The notes under the pieces: model-generated | Seen by the model: the letters and a program-made list of their open reading frames with translations, nothing else | The model's database searches: none | Told to the model about the DNA's origin: nothing | Made by a program: the position numbers and the translations under genes | In this document: positions 42,417-51,290 of the stretch, one piece after another | How the letters are laid out: each line of letters starts with the position of its first letter | Numbering within the stretch: position 1 is the first letter of the stretch | From: Agarilytica sp045430305 | Lineage (GTDB): Bacteria > Pseudomonadota > Gammaproteobacteria > Pseudomonadales > Cellvibrionaceae | Assembly (NCBI GenBank): GCA_045430305.1 | Contig: JAILXW010000003.1 | Coordinates: forward strand, 124,001 to 188,000 | Direction of reading: 5' to 3' | Length of the DNA stretch: 64,000 nt

Positions 42417-43124
42417 ATGAAACTCAATTGCGACTTGGGTGAGGGCTTAGACGAAGTCGATGCCGCACTCATGCCGCATATTGATATGGCCAGCATTGCT
42501 TGCGGTGGCCACACGGGCGATGCAAACTCCATGCGCCGCGCCATCGACCTAGCGCAGCAACACTCCGTCAGTATTGGCGCCCACCCCAGCTACCCTGATC
42601 GAGAAAATTTCGGTCGCCGCTCGATTCAAATTAGCCCATCGGTTCTACATGAATCACTCTGTGAGCAAATTCAAAATTTAATCGACATCGCTCAACAAAG
42701 CCAAGCCCACGTCGATTACATTAAGCCCCACGGCGCACTGTACAATGATGCTTGGCATCATGACGCCATTCAAAACACACTGACTTCTGTCGCAGAACAG
42801 TTCAATCTGAAGCTCGTGCTACAAGCTAGACCCCAGAACCAAAATGAATGCCGTCATGAAATAATGCTGGAAGCCTTTGCCGATCGCGCCTATACCGACT
42901 TGGGAACACTTGTTTCACGCGACAAACCTCACGCGACACACGCGGAATTAGATTCTGTAATAGCGCAAGGGCGTAACCTTAAATTTAAGAAAGGTTTATA
43001 TTCTGAAAATGGGGTATGGCTACACATTGACGCACAAACCCTCTGCGTACACAGTGACAGCCCCAATGCTGTATCGGCGATCGAAGCATTAAAGGCCGCG
43101 CTTGATGACAAGCCCACGAACTAA
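42417..43124 (+). CDS. pxpA: 5-oxoprolinase subunit A
   Basis: 235 residues, LamB/YcsF family. With PxpB and PxpC it uses ATP to open 5-oxoproline (a damage product of glutamine/glutamate) to glutamate. Opens MKLNCDLGEGLDEVD, then ASIACGGHTGD, SIGAHPSYPDRENFGRR and VDYIKPHGALYND, the conserved segments of the family. The deacetylase-like barrel is complete. pxpB starts inside its last 20 bases, so the three genes are coupled. Confidence 0.94.
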   Translation: MKLNCDLGEGLDEVDAALMPHIDMASIACGGHTGDANSMRRAIDLAQQHSVSIGAHPSYPDRENFGRRSIQISPSVLHESLCEQIQNLIDIAQQSQAHVDYIKPHGALYNDAWHHDAIQNTLTSVAEQFNLKLVLQARPQNQNECRHEIMLEAFADRAYTDLGTLVSRDKPHATHAELDSVIAQGRNLKFKKGLYSENGVWLHIDAQTLCVHSDSPNAVSAIEALKAALDDKPTN

Positions 43125-43893
43125 TATTCAATTTAGAATTACGCAGGTCAACGAAGTGTGCCTGCTAATTGAATTTGCGACGGTAGATTCAAAACTACAA
43201 TCCATTGATTACAAAGCTCTAAATAAAACCCCCATCAGCCCACACCTTTGCCTAGCAATCAATCACTGCAAGCAACGTATTCTCGAATTATTTGCCCCAC
43301 AAATTAATGACATTGTCAGCGCTTACCAGAGCTTACTGATTTATTTTGATTTGCTCACTGTCGGTACCGAGCACTTTATTCAAAGGCTTTCTGCAGCGTG
43401 CACAAACGCACTAAATGAAAACCCACAAGATACAACACTATCAAAAACCATTGAGATCCCCGTACTTTACAATGAAGCATGTGGCCCAGATTTAAAACGC
43501 GTGAGCGAACAAAACAAACTTAGTATTCAAGACGTTATTGAACAGCACTGCTCACACATCTATTGGGTGTATGCCTTAGGCTTTATTCCCGGTTTCGCTT
43601 ATTTAGGCTTTGTCGATAAATCCCTAGCAACGCCACGCCTAAGTACACCAAGAACGTCGGTACCCAAAGGTTCCGTCGGTATAGCAGACACACAAACAGG
43701 GGTTTACCCTTCAGCCTCCCCTGGCGGCTGGAATATTATTGGCCGAAGCCCCACCCCTCTCTTACATATTTTGCCAGACCAACAAACACCCCAACCAACA
43801 CTGAATATCGCCGACCGCGTAAAATTTAGATCTATTGATGAAAGTGAATTTGTTGCTTTAGGCGGAAGTTTAGACAAGGCGTTTGTGCCTTGA
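43105..43893 (+). CDS. pxpB: 5-oxoprolinase subunit B
   Basis: 262 residues, KipI-like. I take ATG 43105; a TTG one codon earlier is possible. The N-terminal part is variable; the C-terminal cyclophilin-like domain has YALGFIPGFAYLGFVD, PRTSVPKGSVGIADTQTGVYP and SPGGWNIIGRSP, the conserved core. It forms the ATP-dependent complex with PxpC. It overlaps pxpA at its start and pxpC at its stop. Confidence 0.93.
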   Translation: MTSPRTNIQFRITQVNEVCLLIEFATVDSKLQSIDYKALNKTPISPHLCLAINHCKQRILELFAPQINDIVSAYQSLLIYFDLLTVGTEHFIQRLSAACTNALNENPQDTTLSKTIEIPVLYNEACGPDLKRVSEQNKLSIQDVIEQHCSHIYWVYALGFIPGFAYLGFVDKSLATPRLSTPRTSVPKGSVGIADTQTGVYPSASPGGWNIIGRSPTPLLHILPDQQTPQPTLNIADRVKFRSIDESEFVALGGSLDKAFVP

Positions 43894-44834
43894 ATGTTTT
43901 AGGTGAGTTAAAAATTCTGCGCGCAGGGCCACAATGTTTACTGCAAGACTTAGGCAGAACACATGTTCAGGATATCGGCTTCTGCCAATCGGGCGCTGCC
44001 GATGAACACGCTTTTTTGTGGGCCAATAAATTACTCGACAATAACGCTAACTGTGCCGCCCTAGAAATCACTTTTGGGCCATTCGAAGCTGAATTTAATA
44101 TCAATACCCGCATCGCTATTTGTGGCGCAGCAAAAAGTGCTTACATCAACGACAAACAAATTTCCGCATGGGTCTCTTTGCCAGTTGAGCCCGGCGACCG
44201 CTTACGTATCGAGAATTTTTCTAACGGCGTATTGACGTATCTCGCTATTCAAAATGGCTTTCGCTTTTCGCCTACCGAGCGTGAGACACCGCCATTCAAA
44301 AGCAACGCCATGTCACCGAGAGAACACAGCGGCCCCAATAATGGAAAACCATTTAAAAGTGGCGACAGCATTTTTTACCCAATTCTTGAATCACCGTCAC
44401 GTAAAACCTTTTTTGCCCCTGCTCGCTTTGTGGCTGACTACCGCCAGAAGCTAAATCTGAACTTTGTTCCTAACCCTTCCATCCCCTATTCTGAATTAAC
44501 GCAAATATGCCAGCAGGAATTTAAAGTACACCCCAACTCAAACCGAATGGCCTATCGCTTAAGTTTCGGCTCAGATGTAACCTTTCCACAAACTTCACAA
44601 CGCTCTAGCGGCACGCCTTATGGCACAATCCAACTAACCCCCAATGGTGACGTTTTGGTATTAATGAAAGACAGGCAAACCATTGGCGGTTATACAACTC
44701 TCGGCTGCGTCAGACACCTGGACCTTTTCTCTCTCAGCCAACGACGTGCAGGCGACACAATAAAACTCTTTCCAACAGACGTAAAAAAAGCCCAAGAAAA
44801 ACTCTTGAGCTTTTATCGTTTTTTTAGAACCTAA
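43890..44834 (+). CDS. pxpC: 5-oxoprolinase subunit C
   Basis: 314 residues, KipA/biotin-dependent-carboxylase-like family. Opens with LKILRAGPQCLLQDLGR, then SGAADEHAFLWANKLLDN and LEITFGPFEAEF; later SNRMAYRLSF, PYGTIQLTPNGDVLVLMKD and GGYTTLGCV. It completes the ATP-dependent 5-oxoprolinase. TTG start overlapping the pxpB stop (TTGA); no ATG in this frame is near. The C-terminus reads through a terminator-like hairpin. Confidence 0.93.
   Translation: MNVLGELKILRAGPQCLLQDLGRTHVQDIGFCQSGAADEHAFLWANKLLDNNANCAALEITFGPFEAEFNINTRIAICGAAKSAYINDKQISAWVSLPVEPGDRLRIENFSNGVLTYLAIQNGFRFSPTERETPPFKSNAMSPREHSGPNNGKPFKSGDSIFYPILESPSRKTFFAPARFVADYRQKLNLNFVPNPSIPYSELTQICQQEFKVHPNSNRMAYRLSFGSDVTFPQTSQRSSGTPYGTIQLTPNGDVLVLMKDRQTIGGYTTLGCVRHLDLFSLSQRRAGDTIKLFPTDVKKAQEKLLSFYRFFRT
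44786..44825 (+). terminator. terminator inside the 3' end of pxpC
   Basis: AAAAGCCCAAGA (44786-44797) pairs with TCTTGAGCTTTT (44803-44814) with one mismatch, followed within five bases by seven T. The gene ending at 44843 on the other strand is only 8 bases away, so overlap with the coding end is explained by tight packing. Confidence 0.5.
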
Positions 44835-44842
44835 CAGAACGT

Positions 44843-47068
44843 TTACAAGTCTTTATTTGCCTTGGTCTCTAACCAGGTAAGCAACTCAGCCTGTGCCATA
44901 GGCTTAGCATAGTAAAACCCTTGAGCGTGATCGCAATTTAAAGACTGTAGAAACTCTATTTGTTTTCGGGTTTCAACCCCTTCAGCAACCACTTCTAGCC
45001 CAATTTTCCCTGCCAGCGTCACGATCATTTCCATAATCTCTCGCCCCGTTGGGCTATCTGAAGCTTCGATCAAACTTCGATCCAATTTTAAATAGTCTAT
45101 TGGCAACTTATGCAAATGATTAAGTGAAGAATACCCTGTACCAAAATCATCTAGAGACAGCGTAAAGCCCATTTTTTTAATGTCATTGAGTAGCTTAACG
45201 GTCGCTTCTAAATCAGAAATTGCTAACGATTCTGTAATTTCCAAATTCACATATTTAGGATCGACACCCGTCGAAGAAATACTTGAACTTAACAAGTTCA
45301 AAACTTGGGGGTGTTGTAGTTGTGCAACAGAAAGGTTTACTGAAATATGTCGGTCGGTATAACCTCGCTTGTGCAACTCTTTCAAACTTAAAAGTGACTC
45401 ATTTAAAATCCATGCACCCAGCGGCACTATAAGACCAGAGCGTTCAGCCAAAGGAATGAACACTTCTGGCGACACCATATTCCCCAGCTTATCTTTCCAG
45501 CGAATTAGAGATTCAAAACCCGTTACCGCCAAGTCACCCAAACGCAGTTTGGGCTGATACACCATATACAACTCATTGGAATTAAATGCCTGACGCAGAT
45601 GGCGTAACATACTTAATCGCTGCTGCGCTTCTTGTACCATGTTGTGTCTAAAAAACAAAACCTGACCGCTTTTTACTTTTTTGGCGGTTTTTAAAACGAT
45701 GGTGGCATCTTTTACGGCTTCTTCTCCATCGCCGTCCACTTCAGAAATTGGCACCACACCTGCGGTAACCGAAATACTTTGTATATCACCTTCTATCGTA
45801 AATGGCTCATTAAAAAATTCGACTAAACCATCTTGATCAATGGAGTCTGGCGGCCCAAAAATCGCAAATGAATCACCGAAAACTCGGGCAACCAAGTTAG
45901 GCGCAGGAAATTTTTCTTTTAATCGCGCCGCCACTGCCTGCAATAAGCTATCGCCATAAGCCTGCCCAAGCGAAGCGTTTAACTCTGCGAAATTATCTAT
46001 ATCAATCATGCACAACAAATGATCGCGTTTTTCTCCGCGCTCAATACATACCGACACATGGTCAACTAAAGCGTTTCTGTTCGGCAGCGCAGTTAACTCA
46101 TCTGAGTAAGCATAATCATTAAGCTGGGTCACCATGCCTAAATTATCTGCGCAAATAGTGATATTGCTACAGAACAACTCTAAAAGACTTTCATCAACCT
46201 CTTCGATTTCAGCCGAGCTGCATACGAAACACGCCATATCGCCACGCTCTTCACTGCCTAGGTATAATGCGATACCGTTCTTATTGTAGATATTACGCTT
46301 ACTATCAAGGCACTCAATTAAGCAGTTTTGAATATCTTCTTCGTCAAGCTCATCAATAGATCGGTTCATTAATGGCTGGAAATGGCCAGCAGCTGCAATA
46401 ATTTTTGTACCTGAGTCGGAACCCTCTTTTCTCCGCGCGCAAATCAAGCCCTCTGGCGCAATACTCAGCAAACCAGACAAATGCGTAATAACGCCCTGAG
46501 CAAACTCTTGCAAACCTTTTTCAGTAAGTAACTTTGCACTCGACTCAACGATCATTGCCAAGCTCTTTTTACCGGCCTCAATCGTCTTAATTTGTTTGTA
46601 TGAGCGAATAGCTGTAGTCAAGGAGGCAAATAAACGTGCCTGTGTTAATTCTGATTTTAATTTGTAGTCATTAATATCGTAATCACGAATAACTTCTATT
46701 TCAGGCGCTTGGTTCGGTTGACCAGTACGCAAAATAATGCGTGTATCTTTTATGTCTAAGTCATCTCGAATGGTGGGCACTAAATCCAAACCCGCATTGG
46801 GTGTTTCCATAACAACGTCAAGCAAGATAACCGCGATATCTTTATGCACCATCAACATGGTTTTTGCTTCGCGGGCACTGGTTGCATGTAAAAATTCGAG
46901 CGAACGCCCAACCACTTCGGTATTACGTAAAGCAAACGTTGTGGCGGAGTGCACGTCTTTTTCGTCATCGATAATCAAGACACGCCAGGTCAGCTCGGAA
47001 CCATCCGCGCCCTCTTGATCCTCATCAAGAAATTCCATCAACCCGTCATCGTCGGAGTCTTTACTCAT
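44843..47068 (-). CDS. response regulator: REC + DUF3369 + degenerate GGDEF + EAL
   Basis: 741 residues. Receiver domain at about 27-150 with IDDEKD and phospho-acceptor Asp in VILLDVVME. A DUF3369-type sensor follows (KLLTEKGLQEFAQGVITHL). GGDEF domain at about 325-470 with the site reading FGDSF in place of GGDEF, so cyclase activity is unlikely. EAL domain at about 480-735 with its catalytic Glu in ESLIRW, then NLEITES, LSLDDFGTGYSSL, DYLKLDRSLI, VVAEGVET and QGFYYAKPM, so c-di-GMP phosphodiesterase activity is likely. The gene lies 2 bases after the kinase that should phosphorylate it. It lowers c-di-GMP on a signal received by that kinase (inference). Confidence 0.9.
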   Translation of the reverse strand: MSKDSDDDGLMEFLDEDQEGADGSELTWRVLIIDDEKDVHSATTFALRNTEVVGRSLEFLHATSAREAKTMLMVHKDIAVILLDVVMETPNAGLDLVPTIRDDLDIKDTRIILRTGQPNQAPEIEVIRDYDINDYKLKSELTQARLFASLTTAIRSYKQIKTIEAGKKSLAMIVESSAKLLTEKGLQEFAQGVITHLSGLLSIAPEGLICARRKEGSDSGTKIIAAAGHFQPLMNRSIDELDEEDIQNCLIECLDSKRNIYNKNGIALYLGSEERGDMACFVCSSAEIEEVDESLLELFCSNITICADNLGMVTQLNDYAYSDELTALPNRNALVDHVSVCIERGEKRDHLLCMIDIDNFAELNASLGQAYGDSLLQAVAARLKEKFPAPNLVARVFGDSFAIFGPPDSIDQDGLVEFFNEPFTIEGDIQSISVTAGVVPISEVDGDGEEAVKDATIVLKTAKKVKSGQVLFFRHNMVQEAQQRLSMLRHLRQAFNSNELYMVYQPKLRLGDLAVTGFESLIRWKDKLGNMVSPEVFIPLAERSGLIVPLGAWILNESLLSLKELHKRGYTDRHISVNLSVAQLQHPQVLNLLSSSISSTGVDPKYVNLEITESLAISDLEATVKLLNDIKKMGFTLSLDDFGTGYSSLNHLHKLPIDYLKLDRSLIEASDSPTGREIMEMIVTLAGKIGLEVVAEGVETRKQIEFLQSLNCDHAQGFYYAKPMAQAELLTWLETKANKDL

Positions 47069-47070
47069 AG

Positions 47071-48780
47071 TTACTTCTCGTTACTGTCCGTATCGTTATT
47101 ATTCGTGGCATCACTGTCCACGTCATTAGTATTTGGCCCGGCACCACCGGTACGAAGCCTTTCTTGTTCAATTTCTTCTAGTGCATCACTGCCTTCCTTT
47201 GGGGCTACCAAAGGAATTTTGATAATAAAGCGCGTTCCCATACCGACAAGAGATGTGACCTCAATTGCGCCACCCAATACAGCCGTTACAATATTGTGAA
47301 CGATGTGCAAGCCTAATCCATTCCCACCTTCACCCAATTTAGTTGTGAAGAAGGGGTCAAAAATATGTGAAAGGTTACTCCCTTCGATACCGCGACCATT
47401 ATCTTCAACAATAATCTGCACGCCCTCGGCAATGGGGTGGGTGATAATTTTAACCGTTCCGTGGTCGAGATCGTCAAACCCATGCAGTAAGGCATTGTTT
47501 AACAAGTTAGTAATAACCTGCCCCAGCGGCCCTGGGTAACCGTCAATAGTTACATCCTCCGCTTGCGAGATCTCCAGCTTATAGGGCATGTGTTTCATCA
47601 AAGTTGCCATGGTCACACGTGTTTCGTTTAACAAGCTGGACAAGTCAAACGATCGTCGCTGCGCACTGGTTCGATCTACTGCCACCTGTTTGAAGCTAGA
47701 AACAAGCTCTGAGGCTTTTTCTAAGCTTAAACACACTAAATGCATACCCTCATCCATGTCCGCCAAATAACGCTCAAGGTTGGCACGCGTCATTCCAGAA
47801 GATAGCGTTTCCTTCATGTTTTCGGTGCTTTCTGACATCGACGTGGCGACCGTTAATCCGTTCCCAATCGGCGTATTCAATTCATGCGCGATCCCGGCCA
47901 CCAATGAACCCAATGCAGCAAGCTTTTCTTGCTGTACCAATTCATCTTTCGCATGACGCAACTTATCCAGGGTGCCTTTTAACTCTTGGTTAACATCGAG
48001 CAATTCTGCCGTGCGCTCTCGCACACGCTCTTCCAGTTCATGAATAGAACGACTAAGCGCTCCACGCATTCGCTCTAACTGGTTACTGAGCACACCGAAT
48101 TCATCGGTGCCGAGTTTGGGAATTTGTGTTTCCAGGTCACCTTCGGCAATCCCCGCGGCAGATCGCTCCAACTGTAAAAGCGGCCATGTCACACGCTTAC
48201 GTAAAAAATACCCCATCAAGGCAACAGAAAAGACCAGTTGTACGGTGAGAATTGTGAGCAGGAGGCGCGAAGCATCCTGCGCGCGTTTCATCGCATCTTT
48301 CAAACTGTATATCAGTGTCACTTCACCAAGCAGATCACCCTCATAAGTGATTTCTCTGGTCATAGTGATCGAGTCTTCATCGTTGGCCGCTTTGATGTTG
48401 CTGTACTGAAGAAAAGCACTCTCGCCCGTGGTAACAACAATAGAGATCACCGAATGGTCAACGGAGATCGCATCCATTAGGGGCTTCCCTAAACTCGGCG
48501 AAATATTCCATAACGGCAGACGCATACCCGCTTGTAGTAAGTCGACGTAGCTGCCGGCTTTTACCTGGCTATCGTAGGTGATGGTTCGCTTGAAGTTCTC
48601 GCTGATCAATATTCCGCCACTTATCAGTGCTGGAAAGGCAATAGAAAAGAGTACCACCACCAAAAGCACCTGCTGCAGACTGCGGTGTGCTTTCACACGA
48701 CGAATGCCAGGCTTGTTGGGCGCGCTTTCTTGCACGATATCTTGCTGTTCAGGGCTGTTGTGGGTCAATTCTTCGATCAT
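47071..48780 (-). CDS. sensor histidine kinase with HAMP domain
   Basis: 569 residues. TM1 near 38-60, periplasmic part of about 110 residues, TM2 near 172-192, HAMP (LERSAAGIAEGDLETQIPKLG) and a coiled coil to about 280. Phospho-acceptor His near 299 in AGIAHELNTPIGNGL. ATPase domain with NLLNNALLHGF, VEDNGRGIEGSN and GGNGLGLHIVHNIV. The C-terminal 35 residues are acidic and Asn-rich. It is transcribed with the REC-GGDEF-EAL regulator 2 bases downstream, so the two form a pair. The stimulus is not known. Confidence 0.9.
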   Translation of the reverse strand: MIEELTHNSPEQQDIVQESAPNKPGIRRVKAHRSLQQVLLVVVLFSIAFPALISGGILISENFKRTITYDSQVKAGSYVDLLQAGMRLPLWNISPSLGKPLMDAISVDHSVISIVVTTGESAFLQYSNIKAANDEDSITMTREITYEGDLLGEVTLIYSLKDAMKRAQDASRLLLTILTVQLVFSVALMGYFLRKRVTWPLLQLERSAAGIAEGDLETQIPKLGTDEFGVLSNQLERMRGALSRSIHELEERVRERTAELLDVNQELKGTLDKLRHAKDELVQQEKLAALGSLVAGIAHELNTPIGNGLTVATSMSESTENMKETLSSGMTRANLERYLADMDEGMHLVCLSLEKASELVSSFKQVAVDRTSAQRRSFDLSSLLNETRVTMATLMKHMPYKLEISQAEDVTIDGYPGPLGQVITNLLNNALLHGFDDLDHGTVKIITHPIAEGVQIIVEDNGRGIEGSNLSHIFDPFFTTKLGEGGNGLGLHIVHNIVTAVLGGAIEVTSLVGMGTRFIIKIPLVAPKEGSDALEEIEQERLRTGGAGPNTNDVDSDATNNNDTDSNEK

Positions 48781-49063
48781 CTAAGACTCTGGGAAAACGG
48801 GCGCCGCTTTGTGTAAACGCAACTGCACCTATAGAGTTTAGCAGCCGATAAGTATAGAGCTAGGCAGCTAGCGCCGCCGAACATCGATCTGGGAAAATAA
48901 ATATGATTATTTTTGTCCGCAAGGTAAAAGCCTCAACGAACTGTGTATACAAATGCCATTTTACAGGTGACGTCTAAATTGTTCACCCTCTAGAGAGGGC
49001 TTTCGCAGCATTAAGATATGAAACGTGGAGGTATGGGCCTCTCAACAGAGGGCTAAGAAACCT

Positions 49064-49252
49064 TCAAGCATTTTCTTTTTCTGCATAAAGGTACAGCAAG
49101 CTACCCGCTTGATCATGAGTGCGAATGAGAATAGGCGCGCAGCATACGTGACAGTCTTCGACATATTGCTGCTCGTCTTCAATTGGCTCAACAAGTATTG
49201 AAACCGATTCACCGCAGTATGGACACTGAATGTCAGATTCGATTAGCTCCAT
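49064..49252 (-). CDS. CPXCG motif-containing cysteine-rich protein
   Basis: 62 residues. IQCPYCGESVSILVEP supplies the CPXCG zinc-ribbon half and DCHVCCAPI the second Cys pair. Members of this family (about 60 residues) occur throughout gammaproteobacteria and have no proven role. The neighbouring gene at 49315 is 62 bases upstream on the same strand, so they may share a transcript. Confidence 0.85.
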   Translation of the reverse strand: MELIESDIQCPYCGESVSILVEPIEDEQQYVEDCHVCCAPILIRTHDQAGSLLYLYAEKENA

Positions 49253-49314
49253 GTTGATTCCTTTTCACAACCACACTAACGCTATCACAAACTGCACTCA
49301 AGGCTCTATGTGCA

Positions 49315-50304
49315 CTATTTCATAGTGATCCAACGTTCGAGCTCTTCACGATGCCAATGGCGAACTAAGTCGAGCCCATCATCAACAATACTCCAATATT
49401 TGTCGATAAGGTTTGTAGCCAGGTTAAACAATTGAGATGAAGAGGCGTGAATGGTTTTTCCCGAAAGAACGTCATGAATTACTAGCTCTATCAAATGAAC
49501 AAACTTCGTTTCTAGTTCACCCACAATATATTTTGCATTGAACTCGCTGCCAATTACAGCGTGAAGCCGCTGTGCTCGCTGACGTAAACGCTCATTTTGT
49601 TCTTTTGCAGTCTGCACCAAAAACCGTAACTTTCGGTCGTGATCGTATTGGGCACTACCAACTGCAGCAGAGAAACTCGCTAAACCGCGTATCTTGGCCA
49701 AGGTTTCCACAATCGTAGGTAAGAGCAAACAAGTGAACTGCAACAGCTCTATTTGTTTAGTTTGCTGCGAATACTCCGTCGCAGATGCCTTATTCGCCTC
49801 ATCGAAACTTGCATGAATGCTCACCTCCTCAGCAAAGTTTGCTAATAAGGGTGGTTCCAACTGGCGACGAATTAAATTCACAATTTGAAACAGCTGTTCG
49901 ATAAAATGAGAATGAAGCTCAAAGTTGTCACTCAGCTTGTCGCCCTGCCAATTATGACGAATACTATCCCAAGCAATTTGAACATTCTGACGCTCACGCT
50001 CACCAAAAACATCGCCCTCCGACACAGCAAAGGCAGATAAAGTAGATAAGCGGCGACTGATTTGATTTTGCATTACGTAGAAGTCATTCTCAAAGGCTTT
50101 GTTACCCGCCAGCAACCCCATGCTAACCCCTCGATGACGCTGTACATCTTTAACCAAATGATTAATTTGATGAACAAGGTTTATGCTGAGGTCGCGTTCG
50201 CGATAAAGTCGACAAAATAACGCCTGTTGGCCGCAAGGGGTATTGAGGTTGTCTAGCTCATCGCTCACCTGCTCACGTATCGCAAATTTCATAACTTGAT
50301 TCAT
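49315..50304 (-). CDS. helical cytosolic protein, NIT-domain-like
   Basis: 329 residues, mostly helical, no signal peptide or TM segment. The N-terminal portion contains LVKDVQRHRGVSMGLLAGNKAF, resembling the QxxRGxS pattern of nitrate/nitrite-sensing (NIT) domains. The remainder has repeated helices without a recognised output domain (QTAKEQNERLRQRAQRLHAV). If it is a NIT protein it is a bare sensor needing a partner. Function is not established. It precedes the CPXCG gene. Confidence 0.55.
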   Translation of the reverse strand: MNQVMKFAIREQVSDELDNLNTPCGQQALFCRLYRERDLSINLVHQINHLVKDVQRHRGVSMGLLAGNKAFENDFYVMQNQISRRLSTLSAFAVSEGDVFGERERQNVQIAWDSIRHNWQGDKLSDNFELHSHFIEQLFQIVNLIRRQLEPPLLANFAEEVSIHASFDEANKASATEYSQQTKQIELLQFTCLLLPTIVETLAKIRGLASFSAAVGSAQYDHDRKLRFLVQTAKEQNERLRQRAQRLHAVIGSEFNAKYIVGELETKFVHLIELVIHDVLSGKTIHASSSQLFNLATNLIDKYWSIVDDGLDLVRHWHREELERWITMK

Positions 50305-50442
50305 ATTAGGCTTACTCTATTCTTCGCATAGACTATCTTTATTTACCATAAGCCAGTTGTATTAGCGCTTATGCATAGCTATCGCCTTGCGTGCTAAATT
50401 TCGCTAACAATGTCTATAGAGATACGTCCCGCGATATGCGGC

Positions 50443-50472
50443 CCTGTCACAGCGTATTACTGCCGTGACAGG
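50443..50472. repeat. 8-base inverted repeat in the intergenic region
   Basis: CCTGTCAC (50443-50450) and GTGACAGG (50465-50472), with a 14-base spacer, lie between the divergent genes 49315 (-) and 50589 (+). No T tract follows on either strand, so an operator or RNA hairpin is as likely as a terminator. The rest of the 284-base gap shows nothing clear. Confidence 0.4.
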
Positions 50473-50588
50473 TCAAACAAAAGCCTATAAAACCACGCCA
50501 AGCGAAAGCACTAGGTCGAAACAGCAGACGAACAGCAAATAACACACCATACCTGCTAGAACACCACCGCAAGCCGGGAAACCAACGA

Positions 50589-51128
50589 ATGAAAGCCATG
50601 TCACTTCTGTTACGGCAACGCAGCCCCTTCTTTACACGCACGCTGTGCATTGTTTTGGTGCTTTACTCGCCTTATTTTTGGGCGCAAAGCGCTGAGAGCG
50701 CGGGGAAGTTCGCACAGGTTAAAATACTCACACCTAAAGCTGGGGCCATCATCGCAGGCACAAGCGAAATCACCCTAGAAGCCCAAAATACAACCTTGAT
50801 GCCCGCTCGAATTACCCACCCAGAATCAGGCCATTTCCACATCCTTATCAACGCATCAAAATTACCCGCGCCAGGCCAGCCCCCTGAGGCTAAGACCCAA
50901 ATAAAACTGGAGAAAGGCCAAAAAAGCACAGAGCTAACCCTTCCTCCTGGCCAACACACCATTCAAGCCCTTTTTGTAGATTCTTTACATCGCGCTCACC
51001 AACCTGTGGTCAGCAGCGAGAAGATCACCGTGACAGTGGTAGCGCCCATACTTCAGCCACTTCCTCGTACTTCGCCTCCACCAAGCAAAACTAAACGGCT
51101 CCCTAACGCGAAAAGCCCTTCAAATTGA
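50589..51128 (+). CDS. DUF4399-like exported protein
   Basis: 179 residues. Signal peptide (TLCIVLVLYSPYFWAQSAES), then a small beta-sandwich matching DUF4399: VKILTPKAGAIIAGTSEITL, SGHFHILINASKLPAPG, ELTLPPGQHTIQALFVDSLH and VSSEKITVTV. The His cluster in SGHFH suggests a metal or ligand site. A Pro-rich tail follows (PRTSPPPSKTKRLP). Two ATGs (50589, 50598) are possible. It lies before leuS but has its own divergent context; no role is proven. Confidence 0.75.
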   Translation: MKAMSLLLRQRSPFFTRTLCIVLVLYSPYFWAQSAESAGKFAQVKILTPKAGAIIAGTSEITLEAQNTTLMPARITHPESGHFHILINASKLPAPGQPPEAKTQIKLEKGQKSTELTLPPGQHTIQALFVDSLHRAHQPVVSSEKITVTVVAPILQPLPRTSPPPSKTKRLPNAKSPSN

Positions 51129-51157
51129 TTTAGTTTCCGCTTGCCAGCCCCTATAAT
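51129..51157 (+). promoter_or_regulatory. possible leuS promoter
   Basis: A perfect -10, TATAAT (51152-51157), with TTTAGT 17 bases upstream as a weak -35. The start would be near 51164, leaving a leader of about 127 bases before leuS with no attenuator or T-box that I can see. Confidence 0.5.
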
Positions 51158-51290
51158 GCCTGGGCGTCACTGCTTTGCTCAAAGATACCGCTAAGCGACC
51201 TTAGTCAAAAGCATTGTTCCGAAGCTGCCCAGCGACGCTCTACAGCGAATCCGCGACCACAAAAACCACCACTGCAAACGCAAGCGAATA

